Under the pieces are notes generated by a model. The model was not told the DNA's origin. It saw only the letters and a list, made by a program, of their open reading frames with translations, and searched no databases. Shown in pieces: positions 7,867 through 16,835 of a DNA stretch of 64,000 nucleotides. Positions within the stretch are counted from its first letter, which is position 1. Each line of letters opens with the position of its first letter. The translations under genes and the position numbers were made by a program. The DNA is from Billgrantia aerodenitrificans (lineage in GTDB: Bacteria > Pseudomonadota > Gammaproteobacteria > Pseudomonadales > Halomonadaceae), in contig NZ_JABFTV010000001.1 of the NCBI RefSeq assembly GCF_021404405.1, positions 310,001 to 374,000 of the forward strand, given 5' to 3'.

Positions 7867-8948
7867 GCCAGGACGGTCGGCGCCGTGCCGACGAGATCGA
7901 GAGCGAGATCCACCAGGCGCGGGCGCGTCTGGATGAGACCCTTCATCAACTCGAAGCGAGACTTTCTCCCGAGCAGCTTATGAACATGACCTACGATTAT
8001 CTCCGTCGTGGCGGAGCCGAGCGGATCATCACCAGCCTTGTGCACCGCCTCAAGGAAACCCCTCTACCGGTGATGGTGACCGGTATAGGCCTTGGCTGGC
8101 TGGTGCTGGCCCAGCGCAAGGCACACGCGCATCACCACGAGGCATTACCGCGGCAGGGCGGCTACCCGGGCGCCACCTTGCCCAGTGCCTCGATGCCTGG
8201 CACCTCGATGGCGTCATACGACGGTCGCGAAACCGTCAGCGGGGCCGGTACCACCACCCTGGGGCACGATCCGGCGGCGCTAGGAGCTACGCCTCAGCAC
8301 GGCACCGAGGCCCATGACAACGGCAGCGGTATGACACGCAAGGCACAGCATATGGCCGAGAGCATGCGTGAGCGGGCTGAGCACGCCGGCGGCCGGGTCA
8401 AGGAGCGTATGCATCATATGAACGACCAGATGCGTGAACGTGCCGCTCATCTCGACGAGCAGCGCCACGCCGCCATGGACGCCGCCTCGTACCGTGCGCG
8501 CGAGGCCGGCAGCCAGACCATCCACTTCGTGCAGGAGCATCCGCTGGTGGCGGGGGCACTGGGGGTGGCCGTCGGTGCGGTGCTGGGCAGTCTGTTCGCG
8601 CCGACACGGGTCGAGAACCGCCATCTGGGCGAGCTGCGCGACCGGGCGGTGCAGCGTGCCGAAGAGGCCGGTCATGAGCAGGCCGAGCGGGCCCAGGAGA
8701 AGCTGCACGAAGGCGTGGACCGGGTGAAGGAAGAGATTCGCGAGCGCGCGCAGGATGCGTCCCAGAGCCAGGCAAGCCACTCCTCGAACGCAGCCAGCTA
8801 CTCCTCGAACGCAGCCAGCTACGTGGAGAATCCTTCCAGCGAAGAGCGTTTCTCCAAGGCGGGTTCATCGGCCAAGGGTGGCACCGATACCCAACAGGGC
8901 GAGGCAACGAAGAAGGGCGGAAATACTCCTCCCGCCAAAGGGAGCTGA
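7863..8948 (+). CDS. DUF3618-domain membrane protein with long low-complexity helix
   Basis: A 361-residue protein. Residues 1-75 form a DUF3618 module (DEIESEIHQARARLDETLHQLEARLSPEQL type) with a hydrophobic patch at about 62-76 (VMVTGIGLGWLVLA). A His/Gly/Ser-rich linker follows, then a long charged helix rich in Met, Arg, Glu and His (about 155-215), then a glycine-rich hydrophobic segment (HPLVAGALGVAVGAVLGSLF, about 227-246) resembling the YqjD tail. A second helix and a Ser/Gly-rich disordered tail end the protein. The ATG at 7863 overlaps the upstream stop. A perfect 21-bp tandem repeat lies in the tail (8781-8822). It is much longer than single DUF3618 proteins, as if a DUF3618 and a YqjD-like unit were fused. 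Confidence 0.75.
   Translation: MSQDGRRRADEIESEIHQARARLDETLHQLEARLSPEQLMNMTYDYLRRGGAERIITSLVHRLKETPLPVMVTGIGLGWLVLAQRKAHAHHHEALPRQGGYPGATLPSASMPGTSMASYDGRETVSGAGTTTLGHDPAALGATPQHGTEAHDNGSGMTRKAQHMAESMRERAEHAGGRVKERMHHMNDQMRERAAHLDEQRHAAMDAASYRAREAGSQTIHFVQEHPLVAGALGVAVGAVLGSLFAPTRVENRHLGELRDRAVQRAEEAGHEQAERAQEKLHEGVDRVKEEIRERAQDASQSQASHSSNAASYSSNAASYVENPSSEERFSKAGSSAKGGTDTQQGEATKKGGNTPPAKGS
8781..8822 (+). repeat. perfect 21-bp tandem duplication within the DUF3618 gene
   Basis: Two identical, adjacent 21-bp units (8781-8801 and 8802-8822) encode a repeated SSNAASY heptad in the disordered C-terminal tail. The identity at every third base argues for a recent duplication by slippage rather than old protein-level repetition. 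Confidence 0.9.
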
Positions 8949-8995
8949 AGCTCCACCAGTTAAGGCAGCACAGCAGTCAGGCAGACAGTGCCTTG

Positions 8996-9031
8996 CCGCG
9001 CCACCCCCGGTGGGGGTAGCGCGGCTTTTTT
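8996..9031 (+). terminator. Rho-independent terminator of the YqjD/E-like operon
   Basis: A 13-bp GC-rich stem (CCGCGCCACCCCC pairing with GGGGGTAGCGCGG, one internal mismatch) with a tiny loop, followed directly by CTTTTTT. It lies 47 bases after the stop at 8948 and just before the convergent yeeN stop. The T tract is only on the plus side, so it mainly serves the plus-strand operon. Confidence 0.9.
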
Positions 9032-9035
9032 CCGC

Positions 9036-9758
9036 TCAGGCGTCGATCTCGGCGTTGTGGAAGACGTTCTGCACGTCGTCCAGGTCGTTGAGGGCGTCGA
9101 CCAGCTTCTCGAACATGGCCACGTCGTCACCTGAGAGGGTGGTGGTGGTCTGCGGCACGAACTGGATCTCGTCGGTCTCGAAATCCAGCTCACCGAAGGC
9201 ATCGATCAGCGCCTGCTTGGCCTTGGCGTACTCGGTATGCGGGGCGAAGACGGTGATGTGGCCTTCCTCATTCTCGATGTCGGTGACGTCGACATCGGCT
9301 TCCATGAGGGCCTCTAGCGCCGCTTCTTCGTCGTCGCCGGGGTAGGCGAGGATGGCGCAGTGGTCGAACATGTGGCTGACGCTGCCCGGCGTACCGAGCT
9401 TGCTCTTGGCCTTGTTGAAGCAGGCGCGTACGTCGCCGAAGGTGCGGTTGGGGTTGTCGGTCAGGCAGTCGACGATGACCATGCAGTTGCCCGGGCCGAA
9501 GCCCTCGTAGCGTGCCGGCGAGTAATCTTCGCCGCCCACGCCGCTGGCTTTGTCCAGCGCCTTCTCGATCACGTGGCTGGGGACCTGATCTTTCTTGGCG
9601 CGCTCCATCAGGCCGCGCAGCGTCAGGTTGCCGTTGGGGTCGGTGCCGCCCTGCTTGGCGCAGACATAGATCTCGCGTCCGTACTTGCTGTACACCTTGG
9701 TCTTGGCGGCGGCCGTCTTGGCCATGGATTCCTTGCGGTTCTGAAAGGCCCTGCCCAT
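9036..9758 (-). CDS. yeeN: YebC/PmpR-family protein, YeeN type
   Basis: A 240-residue YebC-family protein with the family core [22 protein letters not shown] (about residues 85-105) and GSVSHMFD (about 125). The N-terminus begins [14 protein letters not shown] rather than the MAGHSKWANI of canonical YebC, and it has the YeeN-type segments [18 protein letters not shown] and a C-terminal [10 protein letters not shown]. The family was long annotated as transcriptional regulators; bacterial and mitochondrial members have more recently been linked to translation of difficult, proline-containing stretches. The monocistronic gene sits between a strong terminator and a divergent M24 gene. Confidence 0.85.
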   Translation of the reverse strand: MGRAFQNRKESMAKTAAAKTKVYSKYGREIYVCAKQGGTDPNGNLTLRGLMERAKKDQVPSHVIEKALDKASGVGGEDYSPARYEGFGPGNCMVIVDCLTDNPNRTFGDVRACFNKAKSKLGTPGSVSHMFDHCAILAYPGDDEEAALEALMEADVDVTDIENEEGHITVFAPHTEYAKAKQALIDAFGELDFETDEIQFVPQTTTTLSGDDVAMFEKLVDALNDLDDVQNVFHNAEIDA

Positions 9759-9902
9759 AGCGTTATCCTGTCGAATCGGGTACGAGGCTGGATTTTACGA
9801 AACCGGCCCGGCAGGGAACAGCCCTATTTGGCCTTCGTGGCTCGGGTGTGATGCGAATCATGTCTACACTGTCGACATTGCACCCTTGGCGGAGGCGCTC
9901 TC

Positions 9903-11093
9903 ATGGACCACCTGCAGTACCGTCATGCCCTGGCCGCACAGCGCGAGGCCAGCGAACTGGCCTTTGCCGACAGCGAGTTCGAGTCCCGGCAGACCCGTGT
10001 ACGCAGCGCCATGGGCGAGGCCGGCCTGGATGCGCTGCTGCTGACGGACCCGTCCGATATCTACTACCTGACCGGCTACAACACCTTCGAGGTATCGGTG
10101 CACGCCTGCCTCGTCTGCTCGCCCGAGCGGCTGTCGCTGCAGGTGCCTTCCATCGAGACCGGGCCGGCGGTCGTCACTGCGCGGGTCGACGAACTGCTGG
10201 GTTACCGCTGGGAGGGTATCGGGGAGGTGATCGAACCGCTGGTCGACACCCTGGCGCCGTTTCGCGCCATCGGCCTGGACCTGTACGGGGCAGGGCTGCG
10301 GCACGGCGTGCTGCGTGAACTCCTGGCGCGGCTGGGCGCCGAGCGTTTCCGCGATAACGGCGGTGAGCTGCTCGACCGCATTCGTATCGTCAAGAGCGAA
10401 GCGGAGCTCGGCTGCCTGCGCGAAAGCGCCCGTATCACCTCGCTGGGGCTGAAGGCGGCTGCCCGGGTCGCCGCCATCGGCATGCTGGATGGCGATGTGG
10501 CGGCCGAGGGCGCACGCGCCATGCTAGCCGGCGGCAGCGAGTTCATGAGTATGCAGCCCATCGTCACCGTCGGGCCTCGCAGCAGCGTGATTCACCTGAA
10601 CCATCAGCGCCATCGTATCGCCCCCGGCGAGCCGGTCTTCATGGAGTTCGGCGCCGCTTACCGGCGCTATACCGCACCGATGATGAAGACACTCGTCGCG
10701 GGCACGCCCAGCCAGGAGATGCTAATGACGGCAGAGATCTGTCGTGACCTGTTCGAGGCGCTAAGGGGGAAGATGCGCCCCGGCAGTACGTTCGACGATG
10801 CCGCGCGGGCCGCCGCAGAGGTGCTTGCGCCTCACGCCGAGCGGGTCTTCTTCTCGGGAGTCTTCGGTTACGCCGTGGGGGCGCAGTTTCCACCTAGCTG
10901 GGTGGAGGGTAGCGGCTATATCGCGCTCGGCCAGCAGCGCGAGTTCGAGGCCGACATGGTGTTCCATCTGCCGCTGTGCCTGCGCATACCCGGCCAGTGG
11001 GGCATCGGCCTCAGCGACACCGTACGCGTCACGTCGCAGGGGGCCGAGCCCCTGACCGACAACGACTGGCAGCTCGAGAGCGGTGTGCTCTGA
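9903..11093 (+). CDS. M24-family (creatinase/prolidase-like) protein, probably without metal ligands
   Basis: A 396-residue two-domain protein: an N-terminal creatinase-type domain (about 30-160, with DPSDIYYLTGYN) and a C-terminal pita-bread M24 domain (about 165-390). In metal-dependent M24 peptidases the first ligands lie in a D-x-G and a D-x-T/S motif. Here the matching segments read FMEFGAAYRRYTAPMMKT, so the first Asp is Glu and the second is absent. That pattern is known from metal-free or altered members such as creatinase and the ectoine hydrolase DoeA. The length fits DoeA (about 400 residues), but no doeB or ectoine genes are adjacent, so I leave the substrate open. A GGAGG site lies 8 bases before the ATG. 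Confidence 0.8.
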   Translation: MDHLQYRHALAAQREASELAFADSEFESRQTRVRSAMGEAGLDALLLTDPSDIYYLTGYNTFEVSVHACLVCSPERLSLQVPSIETGPAVVTARVDELLGYRWEGIGEVIEPLVDTLAPFRAIGLDLYGAGLRHGVLRELLARLGAERFRDNGGELLDRIRIVKSEAELGCLRESARITSLGLKAAARVAAIGMLDGDVAAEGARAMLAGGSEFMSMQPIVTVGPRSSVIHLNHQRHRIAPGEPVFMEFGAAYRRYTAPMMKTLVAGTPSQEMLMTAEICRDLFEALRGKMRPGSTFDDAARAAAEVLAPHAERVFFSGVFGYAVGAQFPPSWVEGSGYIALGQQREFEADMVFHLPLCLRIPGQWGIGLSDTVRVTSQGAEPLTDNDWQLESGVL

Positions 11094-11196
11094 ACGGGAG
11101 AGGCGCTGGACGAGCGCTATACTCAAGGAGGCACACGGCGAGCCAGTCGTTTGGTGTTTCGCCGATGAATGCCTCAACCGAGCGAAGGAGGACGCC

Positions 11197-11418
11197 ATGA
11201 CTCAGACCGTAACGGCGACCTATCAGGACCTGATGAAGGCAGCGAATGCCTACGACGAGTTGATTGCGGAGGGCTTCCCGCGGGAAAAGCTCTATTTCGA
11301 CAAGGAGGCCAGCCAGATCAAGGTCATCGTGCCGGACGACTCCAAGCCCGAAGCGGAAAAGATTCTCAGCCGCCATCAGCCGGACGACCTCTGGGCTCGC
11401 CCCTACGAAGCCCATTGA
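11197..11418 (+). CDS. small conserved-looking protein of unknown function
   Basis: A 73-residue acidic protein with a predicted helix-strand pattern: TYQDLMKAANAYDELIAEGFPREKLYFDKEASQIKVIVPDD. The segment looks like the small ferredoxin-like general-stress fold in which a helix is followed by strands, but no motif is diagnostic. The start at 11197 is chosen for AAGGAGG 6 bases upstream; a longer frame overlapping the M24 gene lacks such a site. It lies about 100 bases after the M24 stop and converges on the GST gene. I do not recognise the family. Confidence 0.7.
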   Translation: MTQTVTATYQDLMKAANAYDELIAEGFPREKLYFDKEASQIKVIVPDDSKPEAEKILSRHQPDDLWARPYEAH

Positions 11419-11470
11419 GCACTGAGCTGGATGCGCCGGGCCGGCCAGGCGACTCTCGGCGAGCTGATTC

Positions 11471-12094
11471 TCAGCGGTGGGCTTGGTCCTTGGCCTGGTC
11501 ATCCAGCTCGCTGGCCCGGCGATACGCAGGGCGGCAGCTGACCCGCGCCCAGTAGTCGGCAAAGGCAGGGCAGGGACCCAGGCCGCCGTATTTCAGCCCC
11601 CAGCCGATATGCGCGCCGAGGTAGACGTCTGCGGCGGTGAATTGGGGGCCGGCAATGTACTCGTGCTCACTGACGGCGATCTCCAGCGTGTCCAGCACGG
11701 CTTCGATACTGCCGTAACCGACCCGGCCCTGCTGCTCGATATTGGGTTCCATGCCCAGGTCGCGATCCGTCATGGCGGCCTCTAGCGGCCCGGCGGCAAA
11801 GAACAGCCAGCGGTAGTAGGGGCCGCGTTCGGCCAGCGGCGGCGCCAGGCCCGCTTCCGGGAAAGCATCGGCCAGGTAGGCGCAGATGGCGGCGCACTCG
11901 GTCACGACCGTTTCGCCGTGACGTATGGCCGGGACCTTGCCCATGGGATTGATGGCCAGAAAAGCGGGCGACTTCATGGCGGGACCGAATTCGACGATTT
12001 CCGTACGATAAGGCGCACCGATCTCCTCCAGCATCCAGCGGGCAATGCGCCCCCGCGATACGGGATTGGTGTAGAGGATGAGGGTATCCGACAT
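11471..12094 (-). CDS. glutathione S-transferase family protein
   Basis: A 207-residue GST. The N-terminal thioredoxin-like domain (1-80) has LYTNPVSRGRIARWMLEEIGAPY with a possible catalytic Ser in PVSRG, the cis-Pro segment GKVPAI (about 52-57) and the glutathione-binding TECAAICAYLAD (about 65-76). The C-terminal all-helical domain includes FTAADVYLGAHI, the conserved N-capping motif. These enzymes conjugate glutathione or act as peroxidases or isomerases in the cytosol. The start has an AAGGAG site. It lies about 75 bases downstream of soxR on the same strand, so co-transcription with the redox regulator is possible. Confidence 0.9.
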   Translation of the reverse strand: MSDTLILYTNPVSRGRIARWMLEEIGAPYRTEIVEFGPAMKSPAFLAINPMGKVPAIRHGETVVTECAAICAYLADAFPEAGLAPPLAERGPYYRWLFFAAGPLEAAMTDRDLGMEPNIEQQGRVGYGSIEAVLDTLEIAVSEHEYIAGPQFTAADVYLGAHIGWGLKYGGLGPCPAFADYWARVSCRPAYRRASELDDQAKDQAHR

Positions 12095-12168
12095 GGCAGC
12101 GCTCTCCTTGGGCTCTCCCCAAGATAGCAGTTAGCCGAGTTAATGTAAGCGGACGGTTAAACGCAAGC

Positions 12169-12681
12169 TTAGACGGGATCGAGCAGGCGCGGCCCGGCAC
12201 CCTCCTCGGCCAGTTCGTCTTCGGGATTGCGCAGCGGACACTCATCCATCGACAGGCAGCCGCAGCCAATGCAGTGGTCGAGCTGGTCGCGCAGTTGGGT
12301 GAGCCGCACGATCCTGTCGTCGAGCGCCTGGCGCCAGCTCGCCGATAGCTTTTGCCAGTCGGCGGCGGTCGGCGCGCGGGATTCCGGCAGTGCCTCGAAG
12401 GCGGCGCGAATCTCGCCCAGGGTGATGCCGGTGCGCTGAGCGACCTTGATGATTGCCACGCGGCGCAATACGTCGCGCGAGAAGCGTCGCTGGTTGCCTG
12501 CGTTGCGTCGGCTTCTGATCAACCCCTTGGCTTCGTAGAAATGAATGGCGGAAACGGCCAGCCCGCTGCGCTGGGCGACCTCTCCGACGCTGAGTTCGCG
12601 ATGCAGCAGCGCGGGACCCTTTCGTTTGCCCGAGGTCTTTCGGGGTGTGCTCGAAACATCGCAGGGGGTGGAGTCGCTCAT
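12169..12681 (-). CDS. soxR: SoxR redox-sensing MerR-family regulator
   Basis: A 170-residue MerR-family protein. The HTH (about 29-60) reads [26 protein letters not shown], followed by the winged segment [25 protein letters not shown] and the dimerisation helix. The decisive feature is the C-terminal 2Fe-2S cysteine cluster [12 protein letters not shown] (about 137-148), which has the SoxR C-x2-C-x-C-x5-C spacing. Oxidation of the cluster by redox-active compounds switches SoxR from bound but inactive to activator. The N-terminus is about 25 residues longer than usual and basic. No soxS is adjacent, consistent with non-enteric SoxR that acts directly on transporters. A SoxR box lies upstream, oriented toward the divergent ABC exporter. 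Confidence 0.95.
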   Translation of the reverse strand: MSDSTPCDVSSTPRKTSGKRKGPALLHRELSVGEVAQRSGLAVSAIHFYEAKGLIRSRRNAGNQRRFSRDVLRRVAIIKVAQRTGITLGEIRAAFEALPESRAPTAADWQKLSASWRQALDDRIVRLTQLRDQLDHCIGCGCLSMDECPLRNPEDELAEEGAGPRLLDPV

Positions 12682-12836
12682 CGTCGCAGTGCCTCGTCAG
12701 TTATTTCTTTTAAAATAATTTATCAGCTTCATTGATATAAATGATCAGGAAGTTTGATTGTGCATTCTTCCGCGATGCTCGTATGGTTTTCGCTTCCTTT
12801 TTTCGTCGTGTGGACCATCAAGACTTCACGAAACTC

Positions 12837-12867
12837 TTGACCTCAATCTAAGTTTAGGTTTTAGCCT
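12837..12867 (+). promoter_or_regulatory. SoxR box within a 19-bp-spacer promoter of the ABC exporter
   Basis: An 18-bp inverted repeat CCTCAATCTAAGTTTAGG (12841-12858) matches the E. coli soxS SoxR box at 14 of 18 positions as I recall that site. It is framed by a -35 TTGACC (12837-12842) and a -10-like TAGCCT (12862-12867) separated by 19 bases. That over-long spacer is the signature of MerR/SoxR-activated promoters. The ABC exporter ATG is 70 bases downstream; soxR starts 156 bases away on the other strand. Confidence 0.75.
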
Positions 12868-12937
12868 GCTTCCTGTCATTGGATCGAACTCTGCTTGATA
12901 CAAAGTTTTCTTAAGCATTCTTGACGATGGAGTTGTC

Positions 12938-14821
<1,884 letters not shown>

Positions 14822-14858
14822 GCCGGGCACAACCATAGGCAAAGAAGGAGGGGTGAAC

Positions 14859-15275
14859 ATGCAAGGCGTGGAACGAGAAGCCATCAACTCGCGGGGCGTG
14901 CCCAATACCCTGCAGTACGGCTTCAGCCAGGCGGTGATGGTCAAGGGTGGCTACCGTGTGCATCTCTCGGGGCAGGTGGGGGTCGACGCCCACGAGTGCC
15001 TGGTCGGCCCCGATCTGGAGGGGCAGACCTTTGCCGCACTGGACAACATCGAGGCGATTCTCGGCACGTTGGGCGGTGACCTGTCCCACGTGGTGATGCT
15101 GCGCATCTATATCGCCGAGCCCGCCCGCTACGACCAGGAAGGAGTGGTACAGGCACTGCGCTCGCGCTTTCCCAAGTCGCCACCGGCCTCTTCCTGGGTG
15201 ATCGTCAGCGGTCTTTCCGAACCGGAATGGCTGATCGAGATAGAGGCCGAGGCGGTGCTGCCGGAACTGCCCTGA
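14859..15275 (+). CDS. RidA/Rid-family protein lacking the catalytic Arg
   Basis: A 138-residue Rid (YjgF/YER057c/UK114) fold protein, with VHLSGQVGVDAHECLVGPDLEGQTFAALDNIEAIL and the C-terminal strand IEIEAEAVLP. RidA enzymes deaminate reactive enamine or imine intermediates using an Arg in a PxARxxxEV motif near residue 105. Here the corresponding segment is PPASSWVIVSGL, with Ser at the Arg position, so classical imine deaminase activity is doubtful. ATG 14859 is preferred over GTG 14853 because AAGGAGG ends 7 bases upstream. It follows the ABC exporter by 37 bases and may share its transcript. Confidence 0.85.
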   Translation: MQGVEREAINSRGVPNTLQYGFSQAVMVKGGYRVHLSGQVGVDAHECLVGPDLEGQTFAALDNIEAILGTLGGDLSHVVMLRIYIAEPARYDQEGVVQALRSRFPKSPPASSWVIVSGLSEPEWLIEIEAEAVLPELP

Positions 15276-15305
15276 AGCGATACCGGAAGCTGCCTGAGCC
15301 AGACG

Positions 15306-16280
15306 CTATGCCAGCGCTTGTTCCTCTTTCACCGGTGCGGTGTGGGCAGGCGGCTGCCAGGCATCCTCGGCTGGCTCCATGGTGATACGCATGCGCTCGA
15401 CCACGAAATCGACGAAGGTGCGCACCTTGGGCGAGACCAGGCTGCCGCCGGGGAAGACGGCGTTGAGCTCGACCTCGGGGCCCTCCCAGCCTTCGAGAAT
15501 ACGCCGCGGGCGGCGCGACTCGGGGCTCATGCAAGTGACGAACTCGTTGGCCAGCATGATGCCCTGGCCGTCCTCGAGCATGCCGCGCAGGGCGAAGGGG
15601 TCGTTGGCGATGGCGATGGGGTCGACCTCCACCTCCACGGCTTGCTGGCTCTCGCTGTGGTGCAGCTGCCAGACGTAGCGTTGGCCGCGCTGCTCCATGG
15701 CCTTGGCCAGCACGGGGTGGGCGGCCAGCTCCGCCGGCTCGCGGGGCTCGCCATGCCGCGCGAGGTAGGCCTCGCTGGCATAGACGTAGGAGTGAAAGCG
15801 GGCCAGGCGGCGCGCCACCAGGCTGGAGTCGGGCAGAGAACCGACCCGTAGCGCGACGTCGATCTGGTTGGCGACCAGATCCAGGCGCTCGTTGGAGAGC
15901 ACCAGCTCGATGCGCACCTGGGGATAGAGCTGCCGGAAGTCCCGCACCAGGATCGAGGTGAACTCGGTGCACATGGTGAAGGGCGCGGTGACCCTGAGCC
16001 AGCCGCGGGGGCTCTCTTCGAGATGGTGCACCGCTTTTTCCGCCTCGCCCAGGTCGCGGGCGATGCGGTTGCAGTAATCGAAGTAGATGGCACCCGCCTC
16101 GGTCAGGCTCAGGTTGCGGGTGGTGCGGTGCAGCAGCCGAGCGCCAAGACGCCGCTCCAGGTCCTGCACCTTGCGGCTCACCGTGGTCTTGCCAAGACGA
16201 AGCTGTTTAGCGGCGGAGCTGAAGCTGCCCTGTTCCACGACCTTGGCAAAGATCAGGGCGTCGTTGAGGTCTTGCAGCAT
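15306..16280 (-). CDS. LysR-family transcriptional regulator (CrgA-like), divergent from RND pump
   Basis: A 324-residue LysR protein. The winged HTH (residues 1-65) reads ALIFAKVVEQGSFSSAAKQL then TTVSRKVQDLERRLGARLLHRTTR, and the effector domain (about 90-300) contains LRVTAPFTM and DVALRVGSLPDSSLVARRLA, the CrgA/DmlR subgroup style. It is divergent from the RND efflux operon across a 555-bp gap with strong inverted repeats, so it is a good candidate local regulator, comparable in placement to MexT though not orthologous by obvious motif. The C-terminus carries a polar extension of about 25 residues. Confidence 0.9.
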   Translation of the reverse strand: MLQDLNDALIFAKVVEQGSFSSAAKQLRLGKTTVSRKVQDLERRLGARLLHRTTRNLSLTEAGAIYFDYCNRIARDLGEAEKAVHHLEESPRGWLRVTAPFTMCTEFTSILVRDFRQLYPQVRIELVLSNERLDLVANQIDVALRVGSLPDSSLVARRLARFHSYVYASEAYLARHGEPREPAELAAHPVLAKAMEQRGQRYVWQLHHSESQQAVEVEVDPIAIANDPFALRGMLEDGQGIMLANEFVTCMSPESRRPRRILEGWEGPEVELNAVFPGGSLVSPKVRTFVDFVVERMRITMEPAEDAWQPPAHTAPVKEEQALA

Positions 16281-16344
16281 GGTCGTATTCCTGTGCCGTG
16301 CGCAGTGCCTGAAGAACCCCGTTTCAGGGTAAGCACCGTGTCAG

Positions 16345-16411
16345 GGGAAATACTGTAGAAGGGCAAGAACGGTTGCACGGAGACTGTCCCGCCAAAGGGA
16401 CAGTATTTCCC
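16345..16411. promoter_or_regulatory. nested, mutually exclusive inverted repeats
   Basis: GGGAAATACTGT (16345-16356) is repeated as a perfect reverse complement ACAGTATTTCCC (16400-16411). A second pair, ACTGTCCC (16383-16390) and GGGACAGT (16397-16404), shares bases with the right arm, so the two hairpins compete. The repeats could be paired LysR half-sites (ATACTGT and ACAGTAT) or an RNA switch in the leader; the DNA alone does not decide. Confidence 0.6.
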
Positions 16412-16564
16412 TGCTGGGCCGACTAATCAAGTGCCAGGTAACACTATAAGGTGGGGGTTTGCGAAGTTTGCCGTCGATTAATCACGCCACCGAACGACAT
16501 TAATAAGTCAGAAAAGACAGAGGCAAAGAACTAGCGGCAAGGAATAGAGGCCAGGCTGAGTAAA

Positions 16565-16787
16565 GGAAGCGCTGAACAAATCGACGAGCGAGATGAAGCG
16601 CAAGGCGCACGGAGCACAGTACCGAGCGAAGCGACAAACAGCCGTAGGCTGGCCCCGAAGGGGCGAGAAGCCGCAGGCTGCGAGTCAACCGGAGCATATG
16701 GGGTATATGTGAGGATTCCGACGGTCCGACGCTTCGGCACCGCGCAACGCAGTGATTCGCTCGCGCAGGCATTTGTGCAGTGTTTCC
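16565..16787. mobile_element. MITE-like element, 223 bp, with terminal inverted repeats and TAAA target duplication
   Basis: The left end GGAAGCGCTGAACAAAT and the reverse complement of the right end, GGAAACACTGCACAAAT, match at 14 of 17 positions. The element is flanked on both sides by TAAA (16561-16564 and 16788-16791), as expected for a 4-bp target duplication. The interior has small GC-rich hairpins, for example GCCCC-GAA-GGGGC, and no open transposase frame. End sequence and 4-bp AT-rich duplication resemble IS5-group elements, so a related full IS would mobilise it. The IS5 link is from memory of terminal motifs. Confidence 0.7.
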
Positions 16788-16835
16788 TAAACGGCATGGC
16801 GAACTTCGCGTTGCTCAATGGGAGAGGGAGTATCA

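Larger units (their letters stand above)
16281..16835. other. 555-bp regulatory gap between LysR and the RND operon
   Basis: No gene is supported. The left third (16281-16560) holds nested inverted repeats (16345-16411) and an AT-rich patch likely to contain the promoters. The right part is occupied by a 223-bp MITE-like element (16565-16787), leaving only 48 bases before the adaptor gene start. The ribosome site GGGAGAGGGAG lies at 16820-16830. Confidence 0.6.

Noticed and set aside
9903..11093. Assignment of the M24 gene as doeA (ectoine hydrolase)
   Set aside because: Length and metal-site changes fit, but doeB and other ectoine-degradation genes are absent and no DoeA-specific motif could be confirmed.
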